DNA of 64,000 bases from Prescottella equi (lineage in GTDB: Bacteria; Actinomycetota; Actinomycetes; Mycobacteriales; Mycobacteriaceae). Location: positions 434,001 to 498,000 of the forward strand of contig NZ_LWTX01000002.1 in NCBI RefSeq assembly GCF_002094305.1, read 5' to 3'. The notes under the pieces were generated by a model. It saw only the letters and a list, made by a program, of their open reading frames with translations, was not told the DNA's origin and searched no databases. This document shows, piece by piece, positions 15,578 to 24,121 of the stretch; positions within the stretch are counted from its first letter, which is position 1, and every line of letters starts with the position of its first letter. A program made the position numbers and the translations under genes.

Positions 15578-15595
15578 GGTCACATTCATGTGACC
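15578..15595. promoter_or_regulatory. 18-bp palindrome upstream of the MCE gene
   Basis: GGTCACAT-TC-ATGTGACC, two perfect 8-bp arms with a 2-bp centre, lies about 100 bp before the MCE start and 42 bp after the idi stop. The compact shape is typical of a TetR- or GntR-type operator. It could also act as a weak terminator for the carotenoid operon. Confidence 0.5.
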
Positions 15596-15636
15596 GGAGT
15601 TACAAAGTGGACAATTGTCCGGCTCGCAACCGGCCG

Positions 15637-16230
15637 CTACGGGGCGTCCACCCCGTGCCGGGCGGCGGGCGGCAGGGCTGTCAGCGGCGCGGCGGTCCAG
15701 GCGGCGGGATCCGGGCCGAGTCGGCGCAGCTGCTGCACCTGCTCGCGACACCACGGCGACACGGCGCGAGCGCCGGCGTCGACCTCCGCGGAGAACGTCG
15801 ACCAGGCCACCCAGTCGACGTCGTCCACCTCCCCCCGCCGCGGAACGGGCGGCGGCCCGTCGTAGCGCACCCGGAATACCGGGCAGATCTCGTTCTCCAC
15901 CACACCGCTGTCCATCACCGCGCGATAGCGGAAGTCCGGCAGAACCAGATCGACCTCGGACGAATCGATCCCGAGCTCGTGATGCAACCGTCGCCGAACC
16001 GCCTCGCGCAGTGGCTCGCCCAGGGCTGGGTGCCCGCAGCACGTGTTGGTCCACACTCCCGGCCACGTAGCCTTGTCGAGGGCACGGCGAGTCATCAGCA
16101 GCCGCCCGTGGCGGTCGAAGACGTAGGACGAGAACGCCAGATGCAGCGGCGTCGCGGTGGTGTGGACGGTCGCTTTCGGCTCGGTGCCGACGGCGCGGCC
16201 CGCCTCGTCCAGCAGCACGACATGTTCCAT
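15637..16230 (-). CDS. idi: Isopentenyl-diphosphate delta-isomerase, type I
   Basis: 197 aa, Nudix-fold type I enzyme. Active Cys65 lies in [12 protein letters not shown]. By comparison with the E. coli enzyme the metal ligands are His23, His30, His67, Glu112 and Glu114 (VENEICPVF). It converts IPP to DMAPP and so supplies the allylic starter for prenyl chains. It is the last gene of the carotenoid operon, 36 bp after crtB, which explains its role here: raising precursor flow to pigment. The C-terminal 25 residues are an Ala/Pro extension. Confidence 0.95.
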   Translation of the reverse strand: MEHVVLLDEAGRAVGTEPKATVHTTATPLHLAFSSYVFDRHGRLLMTRRALDKATWPGVWTNTCCGHPALGEPLREAVRRRLHHELGIDSSEVDLVLPDFRYRAVMDSGVVENEICPVFRVRYDGPPPVPRRGEVDDVDWVAWSTFSAEVDAGARAVSPWCREQVQQLRRLGPDPAAWTAAPLTALPPAARHGVDAP

Positions 16231-16266
16231 GTGATTCCTTCTTCGTCGGGTCGGGGCCGTCGGGGG

Positions 16267-17253
16267 TCAGGCCGCACGCGCTCGCGTCCGCGCCGTCCGG
16301 CGCAACCGCGCGGACGTCCGGCCCGCAATCAGCAACTGCGGCACCGCGACAGCCAGTCGGCGACGCCGGGAGACGACCGCTCGCTCGCAGAGCACGCGGT
16401 ATCCACCGTCCTCCACTTCGCGCAGGATGTCGGCGTAGAGGACGAATGCGGTGCGGATCGCCGGCCGCGCCGCGGGATCGAGCATGTCGAGCCCCGGTTC
16501 GGCGGCCCGGTACACCGACCGGGTGTGGGCGACGAGATGGGCGAGCGCTCGGCCGAGCCGGGGGTCGGTCCGGCCGGTCGAACGACAGCGGCGAAGGAGT
16601 TCCTCGTCGACGCCGAACGCCGCGAGCTCGTCGGTCGGCAGATAGATCCGGTCCCGGTCCAGGTCCTCGCCCATGTCGCGGATGAAGTTCGTCAGCTGGA
16701 ACGCTTCTCCCAGCGCGCGGGCAGGGCCGACGGCGTCGTCGATCGGAACCGACGTGCCCAGGATGGGCAGCATCTGCAACCCGATCACGGCTGCCGAGCC
16801 GTACATGTACTCGGACAGCTCGGCCATCGTGCGGTATCGCGACCGGAACGCGGCGGTTCCCGGGATGTCCATCCGCATCGAATGCAGGAACGCGTAGTGG
16901 TACTCGTGTGGAATGTCGTAGCGCGCAGTGGTGTCCGCCAGCGCGCTCAGGACCAGGTCCGTCTCGGCGTGTCCCGACACCCCACCGGCCAGCACCGTGC
17001 GGACCCGCGCCTCGAGCTCGTCCAGCGCCGCGGCCGCCGCCCGGTCCGTCGGGGCGATACCGCTGTCGGCACCGACGTCGACGACGTCGTCGACCATGCG
17101 CGCGAAGCCGTACAGCGCGTGCACACCCGCCCTCCGCGACGTCGGGAGCAGTCTCGTCGCCAGGAAGTACGTCTTGCCGTGCCGCGCGTTCAGGGTGCGA
17201 CACAGGCGGTAGGCCGCGTGCAGGCTCGGATCGATACCGTCGAGTTCACCCAT
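16267..17253 (-). CDS. crtB: Phytoene synthase
   Basis: 328 aa from the ATG at 17253 with ggaggt 5 bp upstream; the start overlaps the crtI stop by 8 bp. The squalene/phytoene synthase fold is clear: a first Asp-rich motif DDVVD (55-59), YMYGSAAVIG, and a second Asp-rich motif RDMGEDLDRDR (192-202). It joins two geranylgeranyl diphosphates to give phytoene, the first committed carotenoid step. The basic C-terminal tail (residues 305-328) is a common actinobacterial extension. Confidence 0.95.
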   Translation of the reverse strand: MGELDGIDPSLHAAYRLCRTLNARHGKTYFLATRLLPTSRRAGVHALYGFARMVDDVVDVGADSGIAPTDRAAAAALDELEARVRTVLAGGVSGHAETDLVLSALADTTARYDIPHEYHYAFLHSMRMDIPGTAAFRSRYRTMAELSEYMYGSAAVIGLQMLPILGTSVPIDDAVGPARALGEAFQLTNFIRDMGEDLDRDRIYLPTDELAAFGVDEELLRRCRSTGRTDPRLGRALAHLVAHTRSVYRAAEPGLDMLDPAARPAIRTAFVLYADILREVEDGGYRVLCERAVVSRRRRLAVAVPQLLIAGRTSARLRRTARTRARAA

Positions 17254-18865
17254 GCCGGACCTCCACCCGAGACGTTTCCGTGTGCCGAGCTGCGGCCGTG
17301 GGCGCCCCGGTGATCCGTTCGGCGGCGAGGCGCCCCGATACGAGGACGGTCGGCACCCCGACCCCGGGCGTCGTCCCCGACCCGGCCAGCACGACGTTCC
17401 CGATCCCGGACACCATGTTCTTGCGGCGGAACGGGCCGGTCTGCCGGAATACGTGCGCCGAGGAGAACGGGCTTCCGGCCAGCATGCCCTTGTCGAGCCA
17501 GGTCTGCGGGGTGTCGAGATGGTCGACGACCATGGCCTGCCGCAGATCTCGATAGCCCCGTCCTTCCAGGTCGTCCTGGAGCTCACGCATGTACGACGTC
17601 CCCAGCCGGCCCCAGTCCAGATCGGCGCTGTCGAGGTTGGGGCACGGCGCGAGGATCGACACCGGCTCGCTGTGCACGCCGTCCCGGACGACGTGCAGAC
17701 CGGGATCGGTGACGGCCGGGCGCGTGATCAACAGTGACGGGTCGTACATCAACCGTCCTCGGCCACGCGGGGCGGTGATCCGGGCGAACGTCTCCGACCA
17801 CTGCGCACCGAAGTCGATGGTGTGGTGCGCACGAGTCGGCCACGTCCGCGTCACCTCGGTGGGGACCGTGCCGTGGAAGACGACGGCCGACGGCGACGCC
17901 ACCGCGTAGCCGCGTCTGCGCCCGCGCGTGGCGACGCCCGCGCCGTCGAGCAGCCGGTCCACCACGGGGAGGTCTGCTGTGAGAACCAATGCGTCACACT
18001 CGAAGTGACGGCCGTCGGCCGTCCGGACGCCGGTGGCCCGGCCACCGGCGACGTCCACCGCGCAGACCTCGGCGCCGGTGTACACCACCCCACCGTGGCG
18101 GGTGAGGGCATCGGCCATCGCCCGCGCGATGGTGCACATGCCCCCTTCCGGGAAGTAGACACCGAGCGAGGTGTCCATGTGCGCGATGGCGCCGTACACG
18201 CCCAGGGCCTTCGCGGGCGACATGCCGGCGTACAGCGCCTGGAAGGTGAAGATGCGGCGCAGTCGGTCGTCCCGGACGAACGAGCCGACCCGCGGTCCGA
18301 GGCGACCGAACCCGCCCAGGCGAACGAGTTTCGCGGTGTCGACCAGCGCTCCCCGCGACGACACCAGGTCGAGCGGCGAATCGAAGTTCGAGTCGATGTA
18401 CCGGTCGAACTCGGTGTCGAAGATCGACGCCAGCCACCGCCGGAGTCGGCGGTATCCCGCGGCTTCGCCTGCACCGCAGACTCGTTCGACCTCCGCGGAC
18501 ATCGCCGCCGGATCGGAGAAGACGTTCAGCGAGGTGCCGTCGGCGAACCGGGCGTGATAGCTCGGCGCGAGTTTGGCGAGCGTGACCGGCGGCGACGTGG
18601 ACTCGAACGACTCACCGACGGCCGCGAGGGCGTCGGCGATGAGTTCGGGCATGGTCAGCACACTCGCGCCGTTGTCGATGTCGTACAGCCGGTGCCCGGA
18701 ATCGTCCCGCACCTCGTACGTGCCGACGCGGCCGCCGACCGAACTCTCCCGCTCGAGGACGGTGACGCGCTTGCCTGCACCCGCGAGGTGCAGTGCCGCG
18801 GACAGCCCGGCGAGCCCCGCTCCCACCACGACGACCGACTCGGTCCGTCCCTCGACCGCCCTCAT
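17246..18865 (-). CDS. crtI: Phytoene desaturase (CrtI family)
   Basis: 539 aa from the ATG at 18865, which overlaps the stop of the upstream glycosyltransferase gene. An FAD-binding GAGLAGLSAALHLAGAG motif (residues 15-31) and ERESSVGGR lie near the N-terminus, and the CrtI signature GSGTTPGVGVPTVL near the C-terminus. It desaturates phytoene stepwise towards lycopene at the membrane using FAD. It could instead act on a later, acyclic carotenoid, since some CrtI relatives do; position beside crtB favours the phytoene step. Confidence 0.9.
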   Translation of the reverse strand: MRAVEGRTESVVVVGAGLAGLSAALHLAGAGKRVTVLERESSVGGRVGTYEVRDDSGHRLYDIDNGASVLTMPELIADALAAVGESFESTSPPVTLAKLAPSYHARFADGTSLNVFSDPAAMSAEVERVCGAGEAAGYRRLRRWLASIFDTEFDRYIDSNFDSPLDLVSSRGALVDTAKLVRLGGFGRLGPRVGSFVRDDRLRRIFTFQALYAGMSPAKALGVYGAIAHMDTSLGVYFPEGGMCTIARAMADALTRHGGVVYTGAEVCAVDVAGGRATGVRTADGRHFECDALVLTADLPVVDRLLDGAGVATRGRRRGYAVASPSAVVFHGTVPTEVTRTWPTRAHHTIDFGAQWSETFARITAPRGRGRLMYDPSLLITRPAVTDPGLHVVRDGVHSEPVSILAPCPNLDSADLDWGRLGTSYMRELQDDLEGRGYRDLRQAMVVDHLDTPQTWLDKGMLAGSPFSSAHVFRQTGPFRRKNMVSGIGNVVLAGSGTTPGVGVPTVLVSGRLAAERITGAPTAAARHTETSRVEVRHG

Positions 18866-20130
18866 GCGGCACCGTCCAGGATCGACATCAGGGTTCCTCG
18901 CTTCTCTCGTTTCCGCGCTCGGTGTGCGGACGGTTCGCCGGTCGGGGAGGGCAGTGCTCTGCCCTTCCAGGAGAGGGTATTTCGTGCCCGGCGGATGTGG
19001 GAATCCACGACCAGTCCGGCGAAGACCGCGGTGGCCGGTGGGTGCAGAGCGGCGCTCGCGATCATCCGCAGCAGATCGACAGCCCGCACGCGACCACGAT
19101 CGGCGGCCGCGCTCTCGGACATCGCCGCGCCCACGCGTCCGGCCACGCCGGCGAGGTAGCCGACGGTGCCCGCACGCCGTATGCGTCCGGATCCCAGGAC
19201 AGCCGCGGCGGGCGGCAGCAGGTACGCCACCGCGGCGAAGGTGAGAACACCTGCGGCCCCTGGCCGTCCGCCGAACGACGACCACAACCATCGCGTGTAG
19301 CCCGCCCGTAGTTCGGTCCAGTTGCGGTACATCCGGCATTCGACGAATCCGGCGCCGGACACGACGACGGTGCGCTCACCGGCCCGCCGCAGAGTCCTCG
19401 CGATGTCGAGATCCTCGGTGGCGCTGGACGCGACGGACTCGTGTCCACCGATCCGCCGGTAGGCGTCGGCGTCGAACACTAGAACCTGACCACACGCCAC
19501 GGCCAGTGACGGCCGCAGCGAACGGTTCGCGGCGGCGACCACGACGGTCGACATCCACGAGAAGCTCAGCAACGGCTGGATCAGCCACTCGGCGAAGCCC
19601 CCGGTCCGCTGTTCGGGCCACGGGCACACCAGCGCGGCTCCGCTGCTTCGCAGTGCCGTCACCGCCGCCCACACCGCGTCCGGTGCCAGCCGCACATCGG
19701 CGTCGACGAAGACGATGACGTCGGCGGCGGGAGAATCGGCCTGCGCCAGCGCGGCGAGGCGGCGGCAGGCCGCCGCCTTTCCGGTCCACCCGGGCGGCGG
19801 CGCGGCGGTGTTCGAATGCACCGCGATCCGCGAGTCACCGCGAGCGGCGTCCAGTGCTGCTTCCCGCGTCCCGTCCCGGGAACCGTCGTCGAGCACGATC
19901 ACCCGCAGCTCCCCCGGCCAGCTCTGGGCGCGAAGGTCGCCGATCAGCAGCGGCAGTCTCGTCTCCTCGTCGCGCGCCGGTACGCAAACCACGACCCGGT
20001 CATTTTTCGTCGCCGCAGCCCCGGGTCGTCGCAGCCGCGGCATCGACAGCGCGTTGCCGACCGACAGCGCCGCCGACGCCACCGCCAGCGCCGCCCCGCT
20101 CACGACCAGCCGGCGGGTGACGGCAGTCAT
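18862..20130 (-). CDS. GT2-family glycosyltransferase of the carotenoid operon (CruG-like)
   Basis: 422 aa from the ATG at 20130 (gggag 5 bp upstream, overlapping the previous stop). A membrane segment near residues 8-28 anchors a GT-A domain: VVVCVPARDEE (47-56), VLDDGSRDGT (79-88), the DAD metal motif (143-145) and SSATEDLDIARTL near 240-252. Three further hydrophobic stretches follow. Paired with the CruF-like gene upstream it resembles the CruF-CruG set that hydrates and then glycosylates the carotenoid end group in cyanobacteria, so I infer sugar transfer to a carotenoid hydroxyl. Acceptor and sugar are not readable from sequence. Confidence 0.75.
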   Translation of the reverse strand: MTAVTRRLVVSGAALAVASAALSVGNALSMPRLRRPGAAATKNDRVVVCVPARDEETRLPLLIGDLRAQSWPGELRVIVLDDGSRDGTREAALDAARGDSRIAVHSNTAAPPPGWTGKAAACRRLAALAQADSPAADVIVFVDADVRLAPDAVWAAVTALRSSGAALVCPWPEQRTGGFAEWLIQPLLSFSWMSTVVVAAANRSLRPSLAVACGQVLVFDADAYRRIGGHESVASSATEDLDIARTLRRAGERTVVVSGAGFVECRMYRNWTELRAGYTRWLWSSFGGRPGAAGVLTFAAVAYLLPPAAAVLGSGRIRRAGTVGYLAGVAGRVGAAMSESAAADRGRVRAVDLLRMIASAALHPPATAVFAGLVVDSHIRRARNTLSWKGRALPSPTGEPSAHRARKREKRGTLMSILDGAA

Positions 20131-21017
20131 GCCGGCTCCCGGAGCGGTTCGCGTCGCCAGGTCAGCGTCCACAGCAGCGGGACGCCGACCGCCCCCATCA
20201 TGCAGAACCCGTAGACCGCCGAGTACCGCAGCTCGGCGCCGTCCAGCAGGGCCGCGTGCGCGAACGCAGAGCCGAGCCACGTCCACACGAACAGCACCAG
20301 CGGCGCGGTGTCCGGCATCCGCGGGCCGGCGGGCCGGCGGGCGCGAGTGCGCCTGTCCACGATCTCCACGACGACCGCCATCAGCAGTGCGGTACCGAAC
20401 CATCCGAGGTAGTTGGTGACCGGAATCGACGCAATGCCCGGCAGACCGGGAGCGTCGGACGTCCACGTCCACTGTCCGTCCGTCACCATCTGGGTGTCGA
20501 GGTACAGATCCCACCCGACCATCCCGACGGCGGTGAGCACGATCCGCTGGAGCCACAGCCGCCCGGCGGGCACCCGGGAGCGTTCGAGCACGTAGGTCAC
20601 CGCGCACCAGATCGGGTAGAAGCCGGCCGTCCAGGCGAACGGAACCACGACCGGGACGCCGTCGACATCCATCCCGAGCCGGTCGACGGCGTAGAAGTAG
20701 CTGCCGAACGGGAAGCCGGTCGCGGTGCCGACGATCTCCGCGGCCAGACCCACGCCCGCGGTCGTGACGAGCAGTGCCGACGCCCACACCGCGCCCCGGG
20801 ACAGGCCGGCGTGCACCAGGACCGCCGCCGCCGACAGCGTGACGACCGCAACGGTGATCGTGTCGCGGGCTTCCCCGGTCACCAGGGCATACGTGATCTG
20901 GGCGAGCAGTGCGCCCCCGACCAGCGCCCACAGCAGAACCATCGCCCCCGTCCGCGGCGCCGTGGCCCCGACGGGGCGGGCGTCCGTCGGCGCCAGGACC
21001 GGCCCCGTCGACGTCAC
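20127..21017 (-). CDS. Carotenoid biosynthesis membrane protein (CruF-like hydratase family)
   Basis: 296 aa from a GTG at 21017 that overlaps the upstream small ORF stop. It is an integral membrane protein with about seven helices, of the DUF422/CruF family: AEIVGTATGFPFGSYFY, WTAGFYPIWC, WDLYLDTQMV and TNYLGWFG are the typical conserved blocks. Members add water across the terminal double bond of acyclic carotenoids (1,2-hydratase) or act in C50 carotenoid formation. With the glycosyltransferase next door, a 1'-hydroxy carotenoid glycoside is the likely product. No lycopene cyclase is visible in the window. Confidence 0.8.
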   Translation of the reverse strand: MTSTGPVLAPTDARPVGATAPRTGAMVLLWALVGGALLAQITYALVTGEARDTITVAVVTLSAAAVLVHAGLSRGAVWASALLVTTAGVGLAAEIVGTATGFPFGSYFYAVDRLGMDVDGVPVVVPFAWTAGFYPIWCAVTYVLERSRVPAGRLWLQRIVLTAVGMVGWDLYLDTQMVTDGQWTWTSDAPGLPGIASIPVTNYLGWFGTALLMAVVVEIVDRRTRARRPAGPRMPDTAPLVLFVWTWLGSAFAHAALLDGAELRYSAVYGFCMMGAVGVPLLWTLTWRREPLREPA

Positions 21018-21178
21018 TCCGGCCGCCGATCACCTGCGATGTCGACACCACGGTCCGGCACCGAACCGCTCACCGCACGACCCGCGAGCCGGTTGGCTTC
21101 CATGAAGAGTTGGAGGAACCCACCGGGAGGCGGAACCGAATCCTCACCGGCATGCGCAGAAGCTTCCGTCAACGCCAT
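21014..21178 (-). CDS. Possible small first gene of the carotenoid operon
   Basis: 54 aa from the ATG at 21178, with aagggt 6 bp upstream. Its TGA overlaps the GTG of the CruF-like gene as GTGA, which would couple translation of the two. The middle (GGFLQLFMEANRLAGRAVSG) is a plausible short amphipathic helix; the ends are polar. No family recognised. It may serve only to load ribosomes onto the GTG-start gene behind it. The coding case rests on spacing alone. Confidence 0.4.
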   Translation of the reverse strand: MALTEASAHAGEDSVPPPGGFLQLFMEANRLAGRAVSGSVPDRGVDIAGDRRPE

Positions 21179-21307
21179 GTCGCAACCCTTCCCTCGACTG
21201 TCCGGCCCGTCCGTGGAGACGCAGCCCTCACCTTCCGGGAAGTCATTCGGAGCACCGACACCGATGGATGGGAACGAATTGTGCGGAGTAGATCGTAGGA
21301 TCGCGGC

Positions 21308-22279
21308 ATGAGCGCTCCGACTCTCGCGGACTCGTTCGAATCCCATCGCGGACACCTGCTGTCCGCGGCATATCGCCTCACCGGAAGCGTCACCGACGCC
21401 GAGGACGCTGTGCAGGAGGCGTGGCTACGCCTCGCGAAATCGGACGCCGACCGGATCGACGACCTCCGGGCCTGGCTCACCACCGTCGTCGGCCGCCTGT
21501 GCCTCGATCGCCTGCGCTCGGCGGCCGTCCGCCGCGAGCAGTACGTCGGGCAATGGCTACCCGAGCCGATCGTCACGGACCTGACACCGTCGGCCATGCC
21601 CGATCCGCTGGAGGCCGTCGTCCGCCAGGAGGACAACCGGCTGGCCGCGCTGATCGTGCTCGATGCACTCACCCCGGACCAGAGGGTGGCGTTCGTGCTG
21701 CACGACGGGTTCGGGGTGCCGTTCGGGGAGATCGCGGATGTGTTGTCGGTGAGCGTCGCGTCGGCCCGACAGCTCGCGTCCCGGGCCCGACGTGCCGTCG
21801 CCGACGCCCCACCGCCGGTGCCGGACGACGAGCACACCGCGGCCGTCACCCGCCTGATGATCGCGATGGCGGCCGGCGACCTCGACGCCGTCCTCGACGC
21901 GCTGCACCCCGACGCCATCACGATCGGCGACGCCAACGGCACCACCCGTACCGCCGTCAACGTCATCACCGGCGCCGATCGCACCGCCCGCTTCTTCCTG
22001 GGGCTCGCGCACAAGTACGGCCTCGAGGCCTTCCTGGGTGCGGCGATGCCGGCACTGGTCAACGGCCAACTCGGCTTCGTCAGCCACGGCTCTCCCGGCG
22101 ACGACACCCACCCCGGTTTCCCGGGGCGGGTGACGGGGTTCACCGTCCGCGACGGCCTGGTGTGGGCCGCCTACGACATCGCGAACCCCGAGAAGCACCG
22201 TGGGATTAGGCTTTCCGCTCCTCCTGCGCCCCCGACCCCTCCGCCGCCCACGGCACCCGGCACGCGTCGCCCGAGTTGA
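21308..22279 (+). CDS. ECF41-group extracytoplasmic sigma factor with SnoaL-like tail
   Basis: 323 aa. Region 2 spans about 10-75 (GHLLSAAYRLTGSVTDAEDA, then DLRAWLTTVVGRLCLDRLRS), and region 4 about 115-165 (LTPDQRVAFVLHDGFGVPFG). The tail from about 180 is SnoaL/NTF2-like. Two ECF41 marks are present: WLPEP in the linker (QWLPEPIV) and NPEKH near the end, matching the NPDKL box of the group. In ECF41 sigma factors the tail replaces an anti-sigma factor. The partner gene, a carboxymuconolactone decarboxylase, is convergent and overlaps by 74 bp, and it carries an ECF41-type promoter. The inducing signal is unknown. Confidence 0.9.
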   Translation: MSAPTLADSFESHRGHLLSAAYRLTGSVTDAEDAVQEAWLRLAKSDADRIDDLRAWLTTVVGRLCLDRLRSAAVRREQYVGQWLPEPIVTDLTPSAMPDPLEAVVRQEDNRLAALIVLDALTPDQRVAFVLHDGFGVPFGEIADVLSVSVASARQLASRARRAVADAPPPVPDDEHTAAVTRLMIAMAAGDLDAVLDALHPDAITIGDANGTTRTAVNVITGADRTARFFLGLAHKYGLEAFLGAAMPALVNGQLGFVSHGSPGDDTHPGFPGRVTGFTVRDGLVWAAYDIANPEKHRGIRLSAPPAPPTPPPPTAPGTRRPS

Positions 22280-22808
22280 ATCCCTGGTCGTGGATGCCGA
22301 GGGCCGAGTTCATCCGCGCCCGCATGTTCTCGAGTCCGATCTGGTAGGTCAGTTCGACGACGCCGTCGCGGCCGAACCGTCGCTCCAGGTCGGCCACCTG
22401 CTCGTCGGTCGCGGCCGTCGGCGTCTCCGTCATCGCGTCGGCGTAGGCGATCGCCGCGCGTTCGTCGTCGCTGTAGAGCGGCGAGGTGTCGTACTCACCG
22501 ATGTGTTGCAGGCGGTCCACGTCGAGGCCCTGCAGTCGCTGGAGCATGGTGCCGAAGTCGACGCACCACGAGCATCCGACCGTCCAGGCGACGCGGTAGA
22601 CGGCGATGTCGCGCACGTTCGGCGGCAGCACGGTCGATACCTTCTGTGCGCCCATCTCGTGCCTCGCCGACACCGTGAAGAGCTTGCGATGATTGGCCAG
22701 GACCGCGAACGGTTCGGGTACCTCGCCGAACCGCCGACCGGCGTACCAGTACGCGGCCTTCACCAACGGATTGGCCTCCTGCGGGGTCACCGCGTGAATG
22801 CGAGCCAT
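22206..22808 (-). CDS. Carboxymuconolactone decarboxylase/AhpD-like protein
   Basis: 200 aa from the ATG at 22808 with aggaga 6 bp upstream. It has the all-helical AhpD-like fold with the CxxC pair Cys79-Ser-Trp-Cys82 inside VAWTVGCSWCVDFGTML, and a second helix repeat containing DDERAAIAYADAMT. Proteins with this CxxC are peroxidase-linked thiol reductants; the substrate here is unknown. Genes of this family are the standard partners of ECF41 sigma factors. A TGTCACG-N16-CGTC promoter sits upstream. Confidence 0.9.
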   Translation of the reverse strand: MARIHAVTPQEANPLVKAAYWYAGRRFGEVPEPFAVLANHRKLFTVSARHEMGAQKVSTVLPPNVRDIAVYRVAWTVGCSWCVDFGTMLQRLQGLDVDRLQHIGEYDTSPLYSDDERAAIAYADAMTETPTAATDEQVADLERRFGRDGVVELTYQIGLENMRARMNSALGIHDQGFNSGDACRVPWAAEGSGAQEERKA

Positions 22809-22865
22809 GACGTTCTCCTGTCTCCGGGTCTGCGCCGGGCACCGGTTGCGCCCGTTCACCCCTTG

Positions 22866-22892
22866 GACGAGACAGCCCCCGCGAACGTGACA
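22866..22892 (-). promoter_or_regulatory. ECF41-type promoter
   Basis: Read on the minus strand, TGTCACG (22892-22886), 16 bases, then CGTC (22869-22866). This agrees with the ECF41 target consensus TGTCACA-N16-CGTC in all but one base, at exact spacing. It lies 58 bp before the carboxymuconolactone decarboxylase start. Confidence 0.8.
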
Positions 22893-22936
22893 CGGCCGGG
22901 TTCGTTCGTCGACGGCGACGCCGCTACGCTGGACAA

Positions 22937-24121
22937 ATGCCCGCAGCGCCCCGTTCCCGCACCGTCTCGCGACTGCAGCCGTTCGCGTCCACGATCTTCG
23001 CCGAGATGACGGCGCTGGCCACCGAGCACGATGCGATCAACCTGGGTCAGGGCTTCCCCGACACCGACGGTCCGGCGTCGATGCTCGAGGTCGCGCGACA
23101 GGCGATCGCCGACGGCCTCAACCAGTACCCGCCCGGTCCGGGTATGCCGGTGCTGCGGCAGGCCATCGTGACCGACCGCGCCCTGCGCTACGGCACCTCG
23201 CTCGACCCCAACTCGGAAGTCCTGGTGACCGTCGGCGCCACGGAGGCGATCAGCGCCGCGATCCTCGGGCTGGTCGAGCCCGGCGAGGAGGTGGTGCTGA
23301 TCGAGCCGTACTACGACTCGTACGCCGCCGCCGTCGCGCTGGCCGGGGCGGTCCGGCGGTCGGTTCCGCTCGCCCGGGACGGCGGGCGGTTCGTGCTCGA
23401 CCTCGACGGTCTGCGGGCCGCGATCACCCCGAACACCAAGATGCTCGTGGTCAACTCCCCTCACAACCCCACCGGCACGGTGTTCACCGAGGCCGAGCTG
23501 CTCGCGGTTGCCGAGCTGGCGTGCGAGCACGATCTGCTGGTGCTCAGCGACGAGGTGTACGAGCACCTGGTGTTCGACGGGCTCACCCACACGCCGCTCG
23601 CTGCGCTGCCCGGCATGTACGAGCGCACGGTCACGGTGTCGAGCGCGGCCAAGACGTTCAACGTCACCGGCTGGAAGACCGGATGGGCCTGCGGCCCTGC
23701 CGAACTGATCGACGCGGTTCGCGCGGCGAAGCAGTTCATGTCGTTCGTGGCCGGCGGCCCGTTCCAGCCCGCCGTGGCGCACGCGCTCGAACACGAGCAG
23801 GCATGGGTGCGGCAGATGCGAAACGAGTTGCAGGGCAAGCGAGATCTGCTCGCGGCGGCCCTGCGGGACGCCGGGTTCGACGTCTGTTCGGGCGGTGGCA
23901 CGTACTTCCTGCTGGCCGACATCTCCGCGTTCGGCACCCGGGACGGAATCGAGTTCTGCCGCCGACTACCCCGCGAGGTCGGCGTCGCGGCGGTGCCCGT
24001 GAGTGTGTTCACCGACCACCCCGAGCAGTGGAGTCACCTGGTTCGGTTCGCGTTCTGCAAGCGTGACGAGGTCCTCACCGAGGCGGCGTCCCGGCTCCGC
24101 CGGGCAGAGGTGTCCGGGTGA
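22937..24121 (+). CDS. dapC: N-succinyldiaminopimelate aminotransferase (DapC-like)
   Basis: 394 aa, fold-type I PLP aminotransferase. NLGQGFPDTDGP at 35-46, NQYPPGPGMP at 62-71, VVNSPHNPTG at 171-180, SDEVYEH at 204-210 and the PLP Lys239 in SSAAKTFNVTGWK. The sequence follows M. tuberculosis DapC (Rv0858c) closely from memory, which serves lysine and diaminopimelate synthesis; that gene also lies near rpfA and the helicase. A broader kynurenine or methionine aminotransferase role cannot be excluded from sequence. Its stop overlaps the next start as GTGA, so the two genes are coupled. Confidence 0.8.
   Translation: MPAAPRSRTVSRLQPFASTIFAEMTALATEHDAINLGQGFPDTDGPASMLEVARQAIADGLNQYPPGPGMPVLRQAIVTDRALRYGTSLDPNSEVLVTVGATEAISAAILGLVEPGEEVVLIEPYYDSYAAAVALAGAVRRSVPLARDGGRFVLDLDGLRAAITPNTKMLVVNSPHNPTGTVFTEAELLAVAELACEHDLLVLSDEVYEHLVFDGLTHTPLAALPGMYERTVTVSSAAKTFNVTGWKTGWACGPAELIDAVRAAKQFMSFVAGGPFQPAVAHALEHEQAWVRQMRNELQGKRDLLAAALRDAGFDVCSGGGTYFLLADISAFGTRDGIEFCRRLPREVGVAAVPVSVFTDHPEQWSHLVRFAFCKRDEVLTEAASRLRRAEVSG

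Noticed and set aside
17822-19159. A 445-codon plus-strand frame
   Set aside because: Antisense to crtI and the glycosyltransferase, both of which have full family motifs on the minus strand.
21325-21350. tRNA-like GTTCGAATCCC stretch
   Set aside because: No acceptor stem or anticodon arm around it; it is coding sequence of the ECF sigma factor.
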